Below are positions 1-6,464 of a DNA stretch of 11,012 bases, piece by piece. A program made the translations under genes and the position numbers. Each line of letters opens with the position of its first letter. The stretch's first letter is position 1. The notes beneath the pieces are model-generated. The model worked only from the letters and a program-made list of their open reading frames with translations, had not been told where the DNA came from and searched no databases. This DNA comes from Betaproteobacteria bacterium (GTDB lineage: Bacteria > Pseudomonadota > Gammaproteobacteria > Burkholderiales > Burkholderiaceae), in contig JABMMT010000130.1 in NCBI GenBank assembly GCA_013205155.1, forward strand, positions 1-11,012, in the 5' to 3' direction.

Positions 1-1
1 G

Positions 2-55
2 ATTACTACGGCACAGGCCATTGATCTCTATATTCGCTCAAACCATGGACGCTAA
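2..55 (+). CDS. C-terminal end of an upstream gene (partial, unknown)
   Basis: The frame starting at base 2 is open from the window edge and ends at TAA (53-55). It encodes ITTAQAIDLYIRSNHGR, which looks like an ordinary helical protein tail. It lies 29 bases before the histidine phosphatase start on the same strand, so the two could be cotranscribed. Too little is present to name a family. It could also be chance reading of non-coding sequence, since only 17 codons are visible. Confidence 0.4.
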   Translation: MTTAQAIDLYIRSNHGR

Positions 56-84
56 AGAAATAAATTAGCCTTTATGATCTCGTT

Positions 85-729
85 ATGAATACAACTCGCT
101 TTTGCTTAGTACGTCACGGTGAAACCAATTGGAATGTTGAGGGCCGCTTACAAGGCCACACTGATGTCGACCTGAACGAACGTGGAATTACTCAAGCAGC
201 CCAGATGGCGAGGGCTATCAAGGCGATTAATCTCCAATTTGATGTGCTCTACACCAGCGATTTGCAGCGTGCAGCTAAAACTGCAAATGCTATAGAAAAG
301 TTATTTAATACAAAGGCTATTGTTGATAGTTCATTAAGAGAAAGACATCTCGGCATATTGCAGGGGATCACGACCAAGGAGGCTCCACAGTTTGACGCTG
401 AACTTTGGAAGAGTCATATCAGCAGAGATATTCATGAGGAATTACGTGGCGGTGAAAGTATTGCTCAGCTTGCACAGCGCGTTCAAAAGGCGCTTGAAAA
501 AATTCGTCTACAACATCTAGGTCAAACCATTTTGGTGGTGAGTCATGGCGGCACCCTAGACATGATGTATAGGCTCGCCAGTAATCAAGCTCTTGATGCT
601 GAGAGGGCTATCTCTGTGCCTAATGCATCATTGAACTGGATTAGTCACGATGGGAGCTCCTGGAAAGTAGATCGCTGGGCAGATACTAGCCATCTGGACA
701 CGCTAGCTTTAGATAACTTAGATCTATAG
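85..729 (+). CDS. Histidine phosphatase family protein (phosphoglycerate mutase-like)
   Basis: This is a 214-residue cytosolic phosphatase or mutase of the branch-2-type histidine phosphatase fold, a typical single-domain length. The catalytic RHGET motif is at residues 10-14, with H11 as the phospho-accepting histidine. The phosphate-pocket R62 (LQRAAKTA), the acid residue region RERHLG (E86) and the second histidine in VVSHGG (H154) are all present, so the enzyme should be active. The substrate cannot be read from sequence; relatives include cofactor-dependent phosphoglycerate mutases, alpha-ribazole phosphatase (CobC) and broad sugar-phosphate phosphatases. No cobalamin genes are nearby to support CobC. 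The ATG at 85 lacks a strong Shine-Dalgarno. The ATG at 74 opens only a four-codon frame, so 85 is the best start. A hairpin at 738-773 probably ends the transcript. Confidence 0.9.
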   Translation: MNTTRFCLVRHGETNWNVEGRLQGHTDVDLNERGITQAAQMARAIKAINLQFDVLYTSDLQRAAKTANAIEKLFNTKAIVDSSLRERHLGILQGITTKEAPQFDAELWKSHISRDIHEELRGGESIAQLAQRVQKALEKIRLQHLGQTILVVSHGGTLDMMYRLASNQALDAERAISVPNASLNWISHDGSSWKVDRWADTSHLDTLALDNLDL

Positions 730-737
730 CCCAAATC

Positions 738-773
738 AAATACACCACTGCGGTGACCTAAAGTGGCGTATTT
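738..773 (+). terminator. Terminator-like hairpin after the histidine phosphatase
   Basis: AAATAC (738-743) pairs with GTATTT (768-773) and CCACT (745-749) pairs with AGTGG (762-766). One A/C mismatch separates the two arms and the loop has 12 nt. The stem lies 8 bases after the stop codon. The T-run is short, so termination strength is uncertain. Confidence 0.5.
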
Positions 774-876
774 ATTAGGTCTACATTCCACAGCCTCATG
801 ATGGTTTTTTCCTAGTCAGGAATGATGTATATTCATTTTCTATAGGCAATTAGAATTATCTCACTAGGAGACGTAA

Positions 877-1572
877 ATGCAAAGTAGGTCCTTTGTTTAT
901 AGTTTGATCTTGTGCTGCATTTCATCAACTGCACTCGCACAAAACTCAAAATTTTCAGGTCCCTATGCGCAATTTGGTATTGGCTATCAAACTGCATCAC
1001 CTTCTTTTTCCAATACAAGCCTAAGTGCAGCAGGGCAGACTCTTACACCGACTGTTTCCGTTTCAAATGCTAGCGGATTTACTGGCACAGTTACAGCAGG
1101 ATATAACTTTTTCTCAGGCACACCCTTATTGCTAGGGCTAGGGATTGAATACACCCCATTTCCAACTTCGAATGCCACTGCCTCTGCAAGTTATAGCGGG
1201 AGCGTCGGTACTTATCAAAACTCCGCCTCAGTACGAGTCAATAACTCGTTAAATATTTTTATAGCCCCAGGATTGGCGCTGGATCAAAACAAGCTTTTAT
1301 ATGGCAAGGTGGGCTATACCGGTTCAAGCGCCAATGGCGTAAATACTGACTTTTATATGGGTGGTACTAGCCTTGGTTTTGGTTATAAACAGATTATTAG
1401 CGAAGGCTTTTATGGATTTGCTGAATATAACTATGTTAACTATGGAAGCCTCAATCGCTCACTCAGTGGTAATTTAAAAACACCAGCAAACATCAGCGTT
1501 CCAGCTACGCTTAATTCAACTGTCACTGCTACCTCCACAAACCTACTATTTGGCTTGGGCTACCAGTTCTAA
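877..1572 (+). CDS. Small outer-membrane beta-barrel protein
   Basis: This 231-residue protein has a clear Sec signal peptide (about residues 1-21, ending in ALA before QNS). The mature part is rich in Gly, Ser, Thr, Asn and Tyr, with alternating hydrophobic strands, and ends in Tyr-Gln-Phe, the terminal aromatic typical of BAM-assembled barrels. Size and composition fit an Opa/OmpW-like 8-strand porin-type protein; no enzymatic motif is visible. The start has a good Shine-Dalgarno (AGGAG, 866-870, six bases before ATG). A possible -10 (TATATT, 828-833) lies upstream, but its -35 is poor. Its stop is one base from the stop of the convergent lipoprotein gene, so transcription from the two sides must meet inside coding sequence. 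The family is called from general features only. Confidence 0.82.
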   Translation: MQSRSFVYSLILCCISSTALAQNSKFSGPYAQFGIGYQTASPSFSNTSLSAAGQTLTPTVSVSNASGFTGTVTAGYNFFSGTPLLLGLGIEYTPFPTSNATASASYSGSVGTYQNSASVRVNNSLNIFIAPGLALDQNKLLYGKVGYTGSSANGVNTDFYMGGTSLGFGYKQIISEGFYGFAEYNYVNYGSLNRSLSGNLKTPANISVPATLNSTVTATSTNLLFGLGYQF

Positions 1573-1573
1573 A

Positions 1574-1720
1574 TTAAAGGCCAATGCAAGCTACTGGCAT
1601 ATCCTGAAATGGTGTGCCAGGAATGCAATTGACGCCCACAGGCGAATAGCTTCTTGCAAGACAGCCGCTTAAAAGAAGCGTGAGTAGCAGCGTTATCAAC
1701 AGTAGAGGTCTTTTTTTCAT
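1574..1720 (-). CDS. Very small lipoprotein (48 residues)
   Basis: From the ATG at 1720 the protein starts MKKRPLLLITLLL and carries a lipobox LLSGC, with the lipidated Cys about residue 20. The mature peptide is only about 29 residues and contains two further Cys (VNCIPG and VACIGL) that could form a disulfide. It should be anchored in the inner or outer membrane. The frame is also open to a TTG at 1789 that overlaps the preceding gene's stop (TTGA), which would give 71 residues. I prefer the ATG because it places a canonical signal peptide at the N-terminus, although its Shine-Dalgarno is weak. No family is recognised. Being last in the minus-strand run, it may be translated from the upstream transcript. 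Confidence 0.6.
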   Translation of the reverse strand: MKKRPLLLITLLLTLLLSGCLARSYSPVGVNCIPGTPFQDMPVACIGL

Positions 1721-1785
1721 GTCAGCACTATTTAGGATAAAGTTAATCTTGAGGTGGATTAAAAAATAGAGTATTGCAGATATTT

Positions 1786-2169
1786 TCAATCTTTGCTGAT
1801 GCGATCTTTTGCATGCAGAAATAATTTTTTACCGGCGATATTCAAAGCCAAAGAAATGATTGCAGTAAAAATACCGGTGACAATTGCTTCTGTAGCAAAG
1901 CCTCCAAAATGACTTGGGTGCACAATCAAATCAGCAACAAATACTGTGGCGCCTGTGATTGCAGCGACAATATATTTATTGCTAAACCAGCGATGAGAAA
2001 AAAGGGAGAAAATAAATACCCCAAGCCCTGTCAGAAAACCTGTTTCAAGCGCCTTTTGAAGATGTCCCAAGGTGGCTAACCAAATATTGCCCTGAACCAT
2101 AACCAATAAGCAAGCCGGGGTGGCCTCATAAAATGGAGTAATAAATAATTTAAATTTTTGAGCAAGCAT
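1786..2169 (-). CDS. Small integral membrane protein, unknown function
   Basis: This 127-residue protein has three strong hydrophobic segments (about 41-58, 66-84 and 91-113) and a weaker one near 18-36, so three or four membrane passes. A short loop HPSHFGG (84-90) between two segments is the only motif-like stretch. The C-terminus is basic and soluble (KKLFLHAKDRISKD). The start lies 11 bases after the stop of the PP-loop ATPase gene, which suggests cotranscription. I do not recognise the family; a hypothetical membrane protein is the fair name. The paired position and histidines could suggest a metal site, but that is speculation. Confidence 0.75.
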   Translation of the reverse strand: MLAQKFKLFITPFYEATPACLLVMVQGNIWLATLGHLQKALETGFLTGLGVFIFSLFSHRWFSNKYIVAAITGATVFVADLIVHPSHFGGFATEAIVTGIFTAIISLALNIAGKKLFLHAKDRISKD

Positions 2170-2180
2170 GTTGGCTCATA

Positions 2181-3011
2181 TTAATATTTTTTCCAGCCCT
2201 TAGGAAAAACTAAAGTATGAGCCTCACCATTTTCTAACATGGCGTCTAAGCCGCCCTCTTTAATCTGCTGCACCAGCTCTTCTGTATAGGGTGTTCCTAC
2301 CGCCAATACTTCTTTTGGCATTGTGAGCTCTGATGAAAGCGTAATCTCTAAATCCATCGTTTTTTGTAATTGCCACAATTGACTTAAGAGCTCTTCATAA
2401 GGAAGACCAAAAAGGGGCGTGTGGATAAGATATTGAGGCCAAGTATCGACACGCCACTGACGGATACTCTCTAAATGCAGGTCGCCAAAGACCAAACGAT
2501 CAATCTGAGCGCTCGTTTGCGTAACAATTAAATTAAATGCTTCCTGAATGCTCGTCTTGTAATCTGTATTGGGAAATAATGGTACGAGACATAAAGGTAG
2601 CTTTAGAAATTCTGCTTGCTTTGCAATGTTTTTAATATGAATATTTTGAATCGAGACTCTACTGGTCAATGCGCCAAAGCTTGTCAGTAGGATGACCTTC
2701 TTTTTGTCCTGAAGCAAGTGCTGTAAGGCCAATAGACTATCTTTTCCGCCAGACCAAAATAAAATATCGACACTCTCATCATTGCCAGACCAATTCATGA
2801 GCGCAGGCGCAGAAAATGACTGCTTGATAAGATTGGGATCGCCGACATTAATATGGCCATAAGGGCAATGCCTACAAGAATTTCCACAACAGGCGCCTTG
2901 TTTTAGGAGCGCTTTGCTAGTCAGAACCTGGTATCCCGAGGCGGGATCTATATAGGTATTGCGCCCAGCGTTACAGGCTGCCAGGTGCAGATTATCAATG
3001 TCAGCGTTCAA
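2181..3011 (-). CDS. DUF5522 domain fused to Dph6-like PP-loop ATP pyrophosphatase
   Basis: This 276-residue protein has two parts. Residues about 10-54 match the DUF5522 pattern: YIDPASGYQVLTS followed by a Cys-rich CCGNSCRHCPYGH, with C41, C42, C46 and C49 placed to bind metal or an Fe-S cluster. Residues about 82-270 form an adenine-nucleotide alpha-hydrolase domain. It has the PP-loop SGGKDS (87-92), the conserved GDLHLESIRQWR (176-187) and the ENGEAHT signature (260-266) of the Dph6/diphthine-ammonia-ligase family. Known relatives activate a carboxyl or amide group with ATP. Bacteria lack diphthamide, so the substrate here is unknown. The start codon overlaps the stop of the upstream glycosyltransferase-like gene (3008-3011), implying translational coupling. 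Domain assignment is confident; function is not. Confidence 0.85.
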   Translation of the reverse strand: MNADIDNLHLAACNAGRNTYIDPASGYQVLTSKALLKQGACCGNSCRHCPYGHINVGDPNLIKQSFSAPALMNWSGNDESVDILFWSGGKDSLLALQHLLQDKKKVILLTSFGALTSRVSIQNIHIKNIAKQAEFLKLPLCLVPLFPNTDYKTSIQEAFNLIVTQTSAQIDRLVFGDLHLESIRQWRVDTWPQYLIHTPLFGLPYEELLSQLWQLQKTMDLEITLSSELTMPKEVLAVGTPYTEELVQQIKEGGLDAMLENGEAHTLVFPKGWKKY

Positions 3012-3841
3012 GCTAAAACCTCTTGAGTAAACTGAGATTGAGGATATCGAGCAATCGAATCAAACGCCCTTAGCTGTAATTGTTCCCTGAGTTGTTCGTT
3101 ATCCACTAGCGCCACGCAGTGGCTTACCAGATCTTCATATTTCGAAGCACAAATACCATCTTTGTAAATAGAGTCTATTGAAGTTGCCTCATTGACCTCT
3201 CCAACAACTGCTACAGAATTAGTGAGTAAATAGAAGACTCTGACAATCTCAAAAATTTGCGATTCGTAATAATGGTGATTTAACACTACCTTGGAGCGCT
3301 CTATCCATTGATCTCGCTCTTGACCATAAACGCCGAATAAGGCCTTTACCTTAAGCCCTTTGAGCTCGAGCTCATCCAAAATTACTTTTCTTCTTTCATT
3401 TATTGAACCATAAAATAAGATATCGATATCTTTTGGTTTGCTTAAATCAAGTCGAGCAAGCTCTTTTTGATAACCAATTTTTAAAAGTTTTGTTTTATCA
3501 ATTCCAAGTTGTTTAAATTTTTTGATATTTTTGGGACTGTAATCCCATATCTGAAAATGTTTCGCCCAAGAAAATATGGGTTTATTCCAATCAGTCTCGC
3601 CGTATACCTGCTCTGTGTTGAGCAAAATAGTAGAAGCTGGAAGCTCAGAAATAAATCTAGGATCTAGGAGGTGGCAACCAATCAAGATATTAGTGGCATT
3701 GGGGTCAGGATTATTAAAGCCAAAACTTGCCTCATACCCAAGATCTTTTAATGAAAAGTACAGCAGCTCACCCAGCTCTAAAAAAGCATAAGAGTGTATG
3801 TAGTTATCTGGCTGAACTAGGCAAACATTAAATCGAATCAT
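3008..3841 (-). CDS. GT-B-like glycosyltransferase family protein
   Basis: This 277-residue soluble protein has no signal peptide. It resembles the compact GT-B proteins related to CgeB and glycosyltransferase family 1. The central DILFYGSINERR (140-151) begins the C-terminal Rossmann half. The stretch LNHHYYESQIFEIVRV (188-203), followed by LLTNSVAVVGE, is the typical nucleotide-sugar side of the fold, where a conserved E-R pair normally contacts the donor. The N-terminal half is short for a full GT-B acceptor domain. No capsule or LPS cluster surrounds it. It overlaps the PP-loop ATPase gene by four bases, so the two products may act together. A 14-codon ORF sits just in front of it. The glycosyltransferase call rests on motif resemblance. 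Confidence 0.65.
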   Translation of the reverse strand: MIRFNVCLVQPDNYIHSYAFLELGELLYFSLKDLGYEASFGFNNPDPNATNILIGCHLLDPRFISELPASTILLNTEQVYGETDWNKPIFSWAKHFQIWDYSPKNIKKFKQLGIDKTKLLKIGYQKELARLDLSKPKDIDILFYGSINERRKVILDELELKGLKVKALFGVYGQERDQWIERSKVVLNHHYYESQIFEIVRVFYLLTNSVAVVGEVNEATSIDSIYKDGICASKYEDLVSHCVALVDNEQLREQLQLRAFDSIARYPQSQFTQEVLA

Positions 3842-3847
3842 TTATTT

Positions 3848-3892
3848 CTAGGCTAAATCTTCAAGCTCACTCTGAGACATTGGCTGATTCAT
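3848..3892 (-). CDS. Possible 14-codon leader ORF
   Basis: On the minus strand AGGA (3902-3899) is followed six bases later by ATG (3892). The frame encodes MNQPMSQSELEDLA and ends at TAG (3848-3850), six bases before the ATG of the glycosyltransferase gene, which has no good Shine-Dalgarno of its own. The frame is also open to ATG at 3934 (28 residues). It could be a coupling leader, the tail of a decayed gene or chance. Confidence 0.22.
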   Translation of the reverse strand: MNQPMSQSELEDLA

Positions 3893-3960
3893 ATGATTTC
3901 CTGAATATATTGGAATCATCATACAAGACTCCATGCTAATGAGTTCAGCAGTGGGATAAA

Positions 3961-4218
3961 TTAAAACTTGAGCAAAGTCCATTCGCTCAGATTAATCTTG
4001 CCATCCTTATCTTTATCTGCAGCGTCAAAATTGAGAACTGGGATACCTGCCTGTTTCGCTTCTTCGCGAGAAATATGGCCATCTTTATTTTTATCAATCA
4101 CAACGAATGAACGAGGAGGTGGATTTGTTTTACCGATATCTGGCGGGGTAGGTGATTGAGCCATCATTAACGATGGTGACAGAAAAATAACCGCTAATAA
4201 AATGCCTTGAATATTCAT
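3961..4218 (-). CDS. Small exported EF-hand calcium-binding protein
   Basis: This 85-residue protein has a Sec signal peptide (about 1-20, ending MMA before QSP), a proline-rich linker, and two EF-hand loops: DKNKDGHISREE (42-53) and DKDKDGKINLSE (68-79). Both loops keep Asp/Asn at positions 1, 3 and 5, the invariant Gly at 6, Ile at 8 and Glu at 12, so both should bind calcium. It belongs to the short periplasmic EF-hand proteins common in proteobacteria, whose partners are usually unknown. A GGGG stretch precedes the ATG and could serve as ribosome binding site. It follows the dehalogenase gene by 49 bases on the same strand. Confidence 0.85.
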   Translation of the reverse strand: MNIQGILLAVIFLSPSLMMAQSPTPPDIGKTNPPPRSFVVIDKNKDGHISREEAKQAGIPVLNFDAADKDKDGKINLSEWTLLKF

Positions 4219-4267
4219 TGCTACCCCATTCTTATCTGCGTAAAGTACTTAATAGCATATTACTACC

Positions 4268-4987
4268 TTAAATAATTTCTAGTACCTTGCTTAAGGAACA
4301 GCCTTCATAGTTCGGCCTGTCTCCAATTTCTTCATATGGATGTCCAAGGCGATTCACCCAAAATACATCGAAACCAAACCACTTCGCTGCTAGCGCATCC
4401 CAAGCATTGCTAGAGACAAACAAAATTTTATTTTTACTTACAGAAAATTCTTTCAATAAAAGCGCATAGGCCTGTGGAGCTGTTTTAAATAAACGAACAT
4501 CCTCAATGGTCACTACCTTATCTAAATAAGGCTTCAAACCGTTGCTTTGCACTACTGTTGCCAGCATATCTTTACTACCATTAGATAAAATAGCAGTGGA
4601 AAGGCCTCTTTCTTTAATGCTCTTGAGCACCGTTAAGCTGTCATCATAGCCCGTGAGCTTGGCATACTGATCCATTAAGCGCTTTTCGTTTACTGCACTG
4701 AGCTCTAAACTCATTCGTTTACAAACATAATGCAGTGATCGTATTGTCAAGTCCCAAAATGGCAAATAGTATTTACTGCCAGAAGGATTGGGATCACTCA
4801 AGGTGACTAGGCGGGTATATTCAATCTGTCGATCACGCCACATTAAAGTTAATGCTTGCCCATGACCTGGAAATAATTCTTCTGCTAGTTGCGCCATGGA
4901 GTAAACATCAAATAATGTCCCATAAGCATCAAAAGCAATGAGCTGATACTTACTAGACCCTGCAGCGGGATTCATTACCTCTATCAT
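4268..4987 (-). CDS. (S)-2-haloacid dehalogenase, type II (HAD superfamily)
   Basis: This 239-residue HAD hydrolase is predicted to hydrolyse L-2-haloacids to D-2-hydroxy acids in the cytosol. The nucleophile D20 sits in FDAYGTLFD, with T24. R51 (MWRDRQ) is the halide-binding arginine, S135-N136 lies in LSNGSKDM, K168 and Y174 in LFKTAPQAY, and S192, N194 and D197 in SSNAWD. Together these match the full active-site set known from L-DEX-type enzymes. The W-N-R-L-G-HPYEE segment near the C-terminus is also typical of the subfamily. The start at 4987 is preceded by GGAG four bases away; an ATG at 4978 is an alternative. It lies 12 bases after the TPR gene, so they are probably one operon. In a freshwater organism the true substrate may be a natural haloacid or another small acid. 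Confidence 0.88.
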   Translation of the reverse strand: MIEVMNPAAGSSKYQLIAFDAYGTLFDVYSMAQLAEELFPGHGQALTLMWRDRQIEYTRLVTLSDPNPSGSKYYLPFWDLTIRSLHYVCKRMSLELSAVNEKRLMDQYAKLTGYDDSLTVLKSIKERGLSTAILSNGSKDMLATVVQSNGLKPYLDKVVTIEDVRLFKTAPQAYALLLKEFSVSKNKILFVSSNAWDALAAKWFGFDVFWVNRLGHPYEEIGDRPNYEGCSLSKVLEII

Positions 4988-4999
4988 CTAACTCCATCA

Positions 5000-5446
5000 C
5001 TACTTTTTAGACTTATATTTTTGTATAGCCCCTTTTAAATCAGAATATTCCTCACAACCAAAAGTGCAGGCTTTATCTAATCTGGCCAATAATGCCTCAG
5101 CCCCAGGCAAATCATTATTCATTAACTTTAGCTCTCCGTAATACTCGAGAGCCCCGCGATGCGCTGGATTTATTTTTAATGCAGCTAGATAGTATTTTTC
5201 AGCACCAAGTAAGTCAGGTGGCTGTTTTTTGCGAAGACTGTAGCCCAATAAATTATTCCAATCGGCTGAACTTATTTCATTGGCCTCCTGTAATTGCTTT
5301 ATAGCCTGATCGTATTTTTGAGCCTTAATGCTTGTCCTTACATCAGTTAACCAAATCGAGCCTGGCTTAGCAGGCTCTGTATCTGCGGCTTGAGATAATC
5401 CAATCGTTAAAAGGAGCAATAGAAGGATAGGGAATATTTTTTTCAT
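5000..5446 (-). CDS. Exported tetratricopeptide-repeat protein
   Basis: This 148-residue protein begins with a Leu-rich signal peptide (about 1-20, ending SQA). About three degenerate TPR units follow: residues 34-57 (KAQKYDQAIKQLQEA), 62-95 (LGYSLRKK to YYLAALKINP) and 96-125 (ALEYYGELKLMNNDLPGAEALL). Two Cys near the end (C127, C131) could form a disulfide in the periplasm. TPR proteins of this size usually serve as protein-binding adaptors; no partner is apparent. It is first in the minus-strand gene run and has the best promoter of that run just upstream (5474-5503). Its ribosome binding site is weak. Confidence 0.82.
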   Translation of the reverse strand: MKKIFPILLLLLLTIGLSQAADTEPAKPGSIWLTDVRTSIKAQKYDQAIKQLQEANEISSADWNNLLGYSLRKKQPPDLLGAEKYYLAALKINPAHRGALEYYGELKLMNNDLPGAEALLARLDKACTFGCEEYSDLKGAIQKYKSKK

Positions 5447-5473
5447 TTGAGGAATTATAGGTAAGAATATGTC

Positions 5474-5503
5474 TTTATATACCGATTATTTAATTTCTGC
5501 CAA
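5474..5503 (-). promoter_or_regulatory. Sigma70-like promoter for the TPR/dehalogenase operon
   Basis: On the minus strand TTGGCA (5503-5498) is followed after 18 bases by TATAAA (5479-5474); a 16-base spacer to TATATA (5481-5476) is the alternative. Transcription would start roughly 20 bases before the TPR start codon. Each element matches the consensus at five of six positions with the 18-base reading. Confidence 0.5.
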
Positions 5504-5517
5504 AGCCGGGGCAAAAG

Positions 5518-5541
5518 AAAAAACCACCCGAAGGTGGTTTT
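5518..5541 (-). terminator. UUCG-loop intrinsic terminator of the FAH-family gene
   Basis: Stem AAAACCACC (5520-5528) pairs perfectly with GGTGGTTTT (5533-5541). Read on the minus strand the loop is TTCG closed by a C-G pair, the very stable tetraloop, and is followed by six T. This places it about 57 bases after the FAH-family stop codon. The same core recurs at 10353-10376 and 10801-10825. Confidence 0.85.
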
Positions 5542-5597
5542 GCGCATACCTGATGTGCATATCCAAAAGCATTAAAAAATGATCCCAAGGCTCCTAA

Positions 5598-6293
5598 TCA
5601 TTCAATAATCCGAACGATTAATTCTGGAAGTCCGTCGACATGGCCTTTAAGAACGTCGCCTTTTTTAACTGCAGCTACGCCTGCTGGCGTTCCAGAAAAA
5701 ATCAAATCGCCAGGCTCAAGCGCGAATAATGTCGATAAGTAGGCAATAGTATCTGGCACATTCCAAATAAGCTGATTTAAATCACCTTCTTGACGTAACT
5801 CATCGTTGACAAAAAGTCGGATGGCACCATTACTTGGATGGCCGCATTGATCAACAGGCATCAAGGCAGAACAAGGTGCAGACTGATCAAATGCCTTGCC
5901 GGTATCCCAAGGGCGACCCATTTTCTTTGCTTCACCCTGCAAATCACGACGTGTCATATCTAAACCAACCCCATAACCCCAAACATGATCAAGAGCCTGT
6001 TCAGGAGCAATGTCTGTGCCACCTTTGCCAATCGCCACAACCATTTCAATTTCATGATGAACATCCTTTGATAAGCTTGGATAAGCCATATCCTGACCGT
6101 CTGTCACGATCGCAGTAGCTGGCTTCATAAAAAAGAAGGGGGGCTCTCGGTCTGGATCATGTCCCATTTCACGAGCATGATCTGCGTAATTTCGCCCAAC
6201 ACAAAAAATTCGATTTACTGCAAAACGGTGAATTTCCCCTTCAACTGGAATGGAGTTCACTTTAGGGGGATCAATCACAAATTCGGTGCTCAT
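5598..6293 (-). CDS. Fumarylacetoacetate hydrolase family enzyme (acylpyruvase / fumarylpyruvate hydrolase type)
   Basis: This 231-residue protein has the length of the single-domain FAHD1/YcgM/fumarylpyruvate hydrolase group, which cleave a C-C bond in acylpyruvates using Mg2+ or Mn2+. CVGRNYADHAREMG (31-44) is the usual N-terminal signature. The metal ligands are E81 and E83 in HHEIEM and D112 in GLDMTRRDLQ. The catalytic region includes K133 in TGKAFD, and the closing motif is FSGTPAGV (199-206). RPWDTGKAFDQSAP is typical of fumarylpyruvate hydrolases of the gentisate pathway, but no gentisate dioxygenase or maleylpyruvate isomerase is visible here, so the substrate is open. AGGA precedes the ATG at good spacing. 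It diverges from the Bug receptor gene, suggesting joint control of uptake and hydrolysis of an organic acid. Confidence 0.88.
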   Translation of the reverse strand: MSTEFVIDPPKVNSIPVEGEIHRFAVNRIFCVGRNYADHAREMGHDPDREPPFFFMKPATAIVTDGQDMAYPSLSKDVHHEIEMVVAIGKGGTDIAPEQALDHVWGYGVGLDMTRRDLQGEAKKMGRPWDTGKAFDQSAPCSALMPVDQCGHPSNGAIRLFVNDELRQEGDLNQLIWNVPDTIAYLSTLFALEPGDLIFSGTPAGVAAVKKGDVLKGHVDGLPELIVRIIE

Positions 6294-6376
6294 TACTGTC
6301 CTTTCCAGGTTGATTAAATGTTCTCTGTTGGGGTTCTAGTTTGAATAAAAGATCTAGCCCCCATTACCAGAAAACG

Positions 6377-6405
6377 ACTATACCAAATTGATGGTGGGTA
6401 GCCAA
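6377..6405 (-). promoter_or_regulatory. Sigma70-like promoter for the FAH-family gene
   Basis: On the minus strand TTGGCT (6405-6400) and TATAGT (6382-6377) are separated by exactly 17 bases. It interleaves with the plus-strand promoter at 6388-6415, so RNA polymerase probably cannot occupy both at once. Confidence 0.45.
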
Positions 6406-6415
6406 AGATTATGCT
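6388..6415 (+). promoter_or_regulatory. Sigma70-like promoter for the Bug receptor gene
   Basis: TTGATG (6388-6393) is followed after 16 bases by TATGCT (6410-6415), about 50 bases before the start codon. It overlaps the divergent promoter at 6377-6405. Confidence 0.42.
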
Positions 6416-6464
6416 ATTTTAGTCAGGCGACTTTTCCCAAAATAACAATTAGGAGACTAATGCA

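Noticed and set aside
1666..1680. CGCTT/AAGCG hairpin as a terminator for the barrel gene
   Set aside because: It lies inside the lipoprotein signal-peptide codons, has no T-run on the plus strand and is about 95 bases past the barrel stop.
5834..6118. 94-codon plus-strand frame antisense to the FAH-family gene
   Set aside because: It is a shadow of a well-supported enzyme gene, and its residue content (many His, Gln and Pro) is typical of antisense reading.
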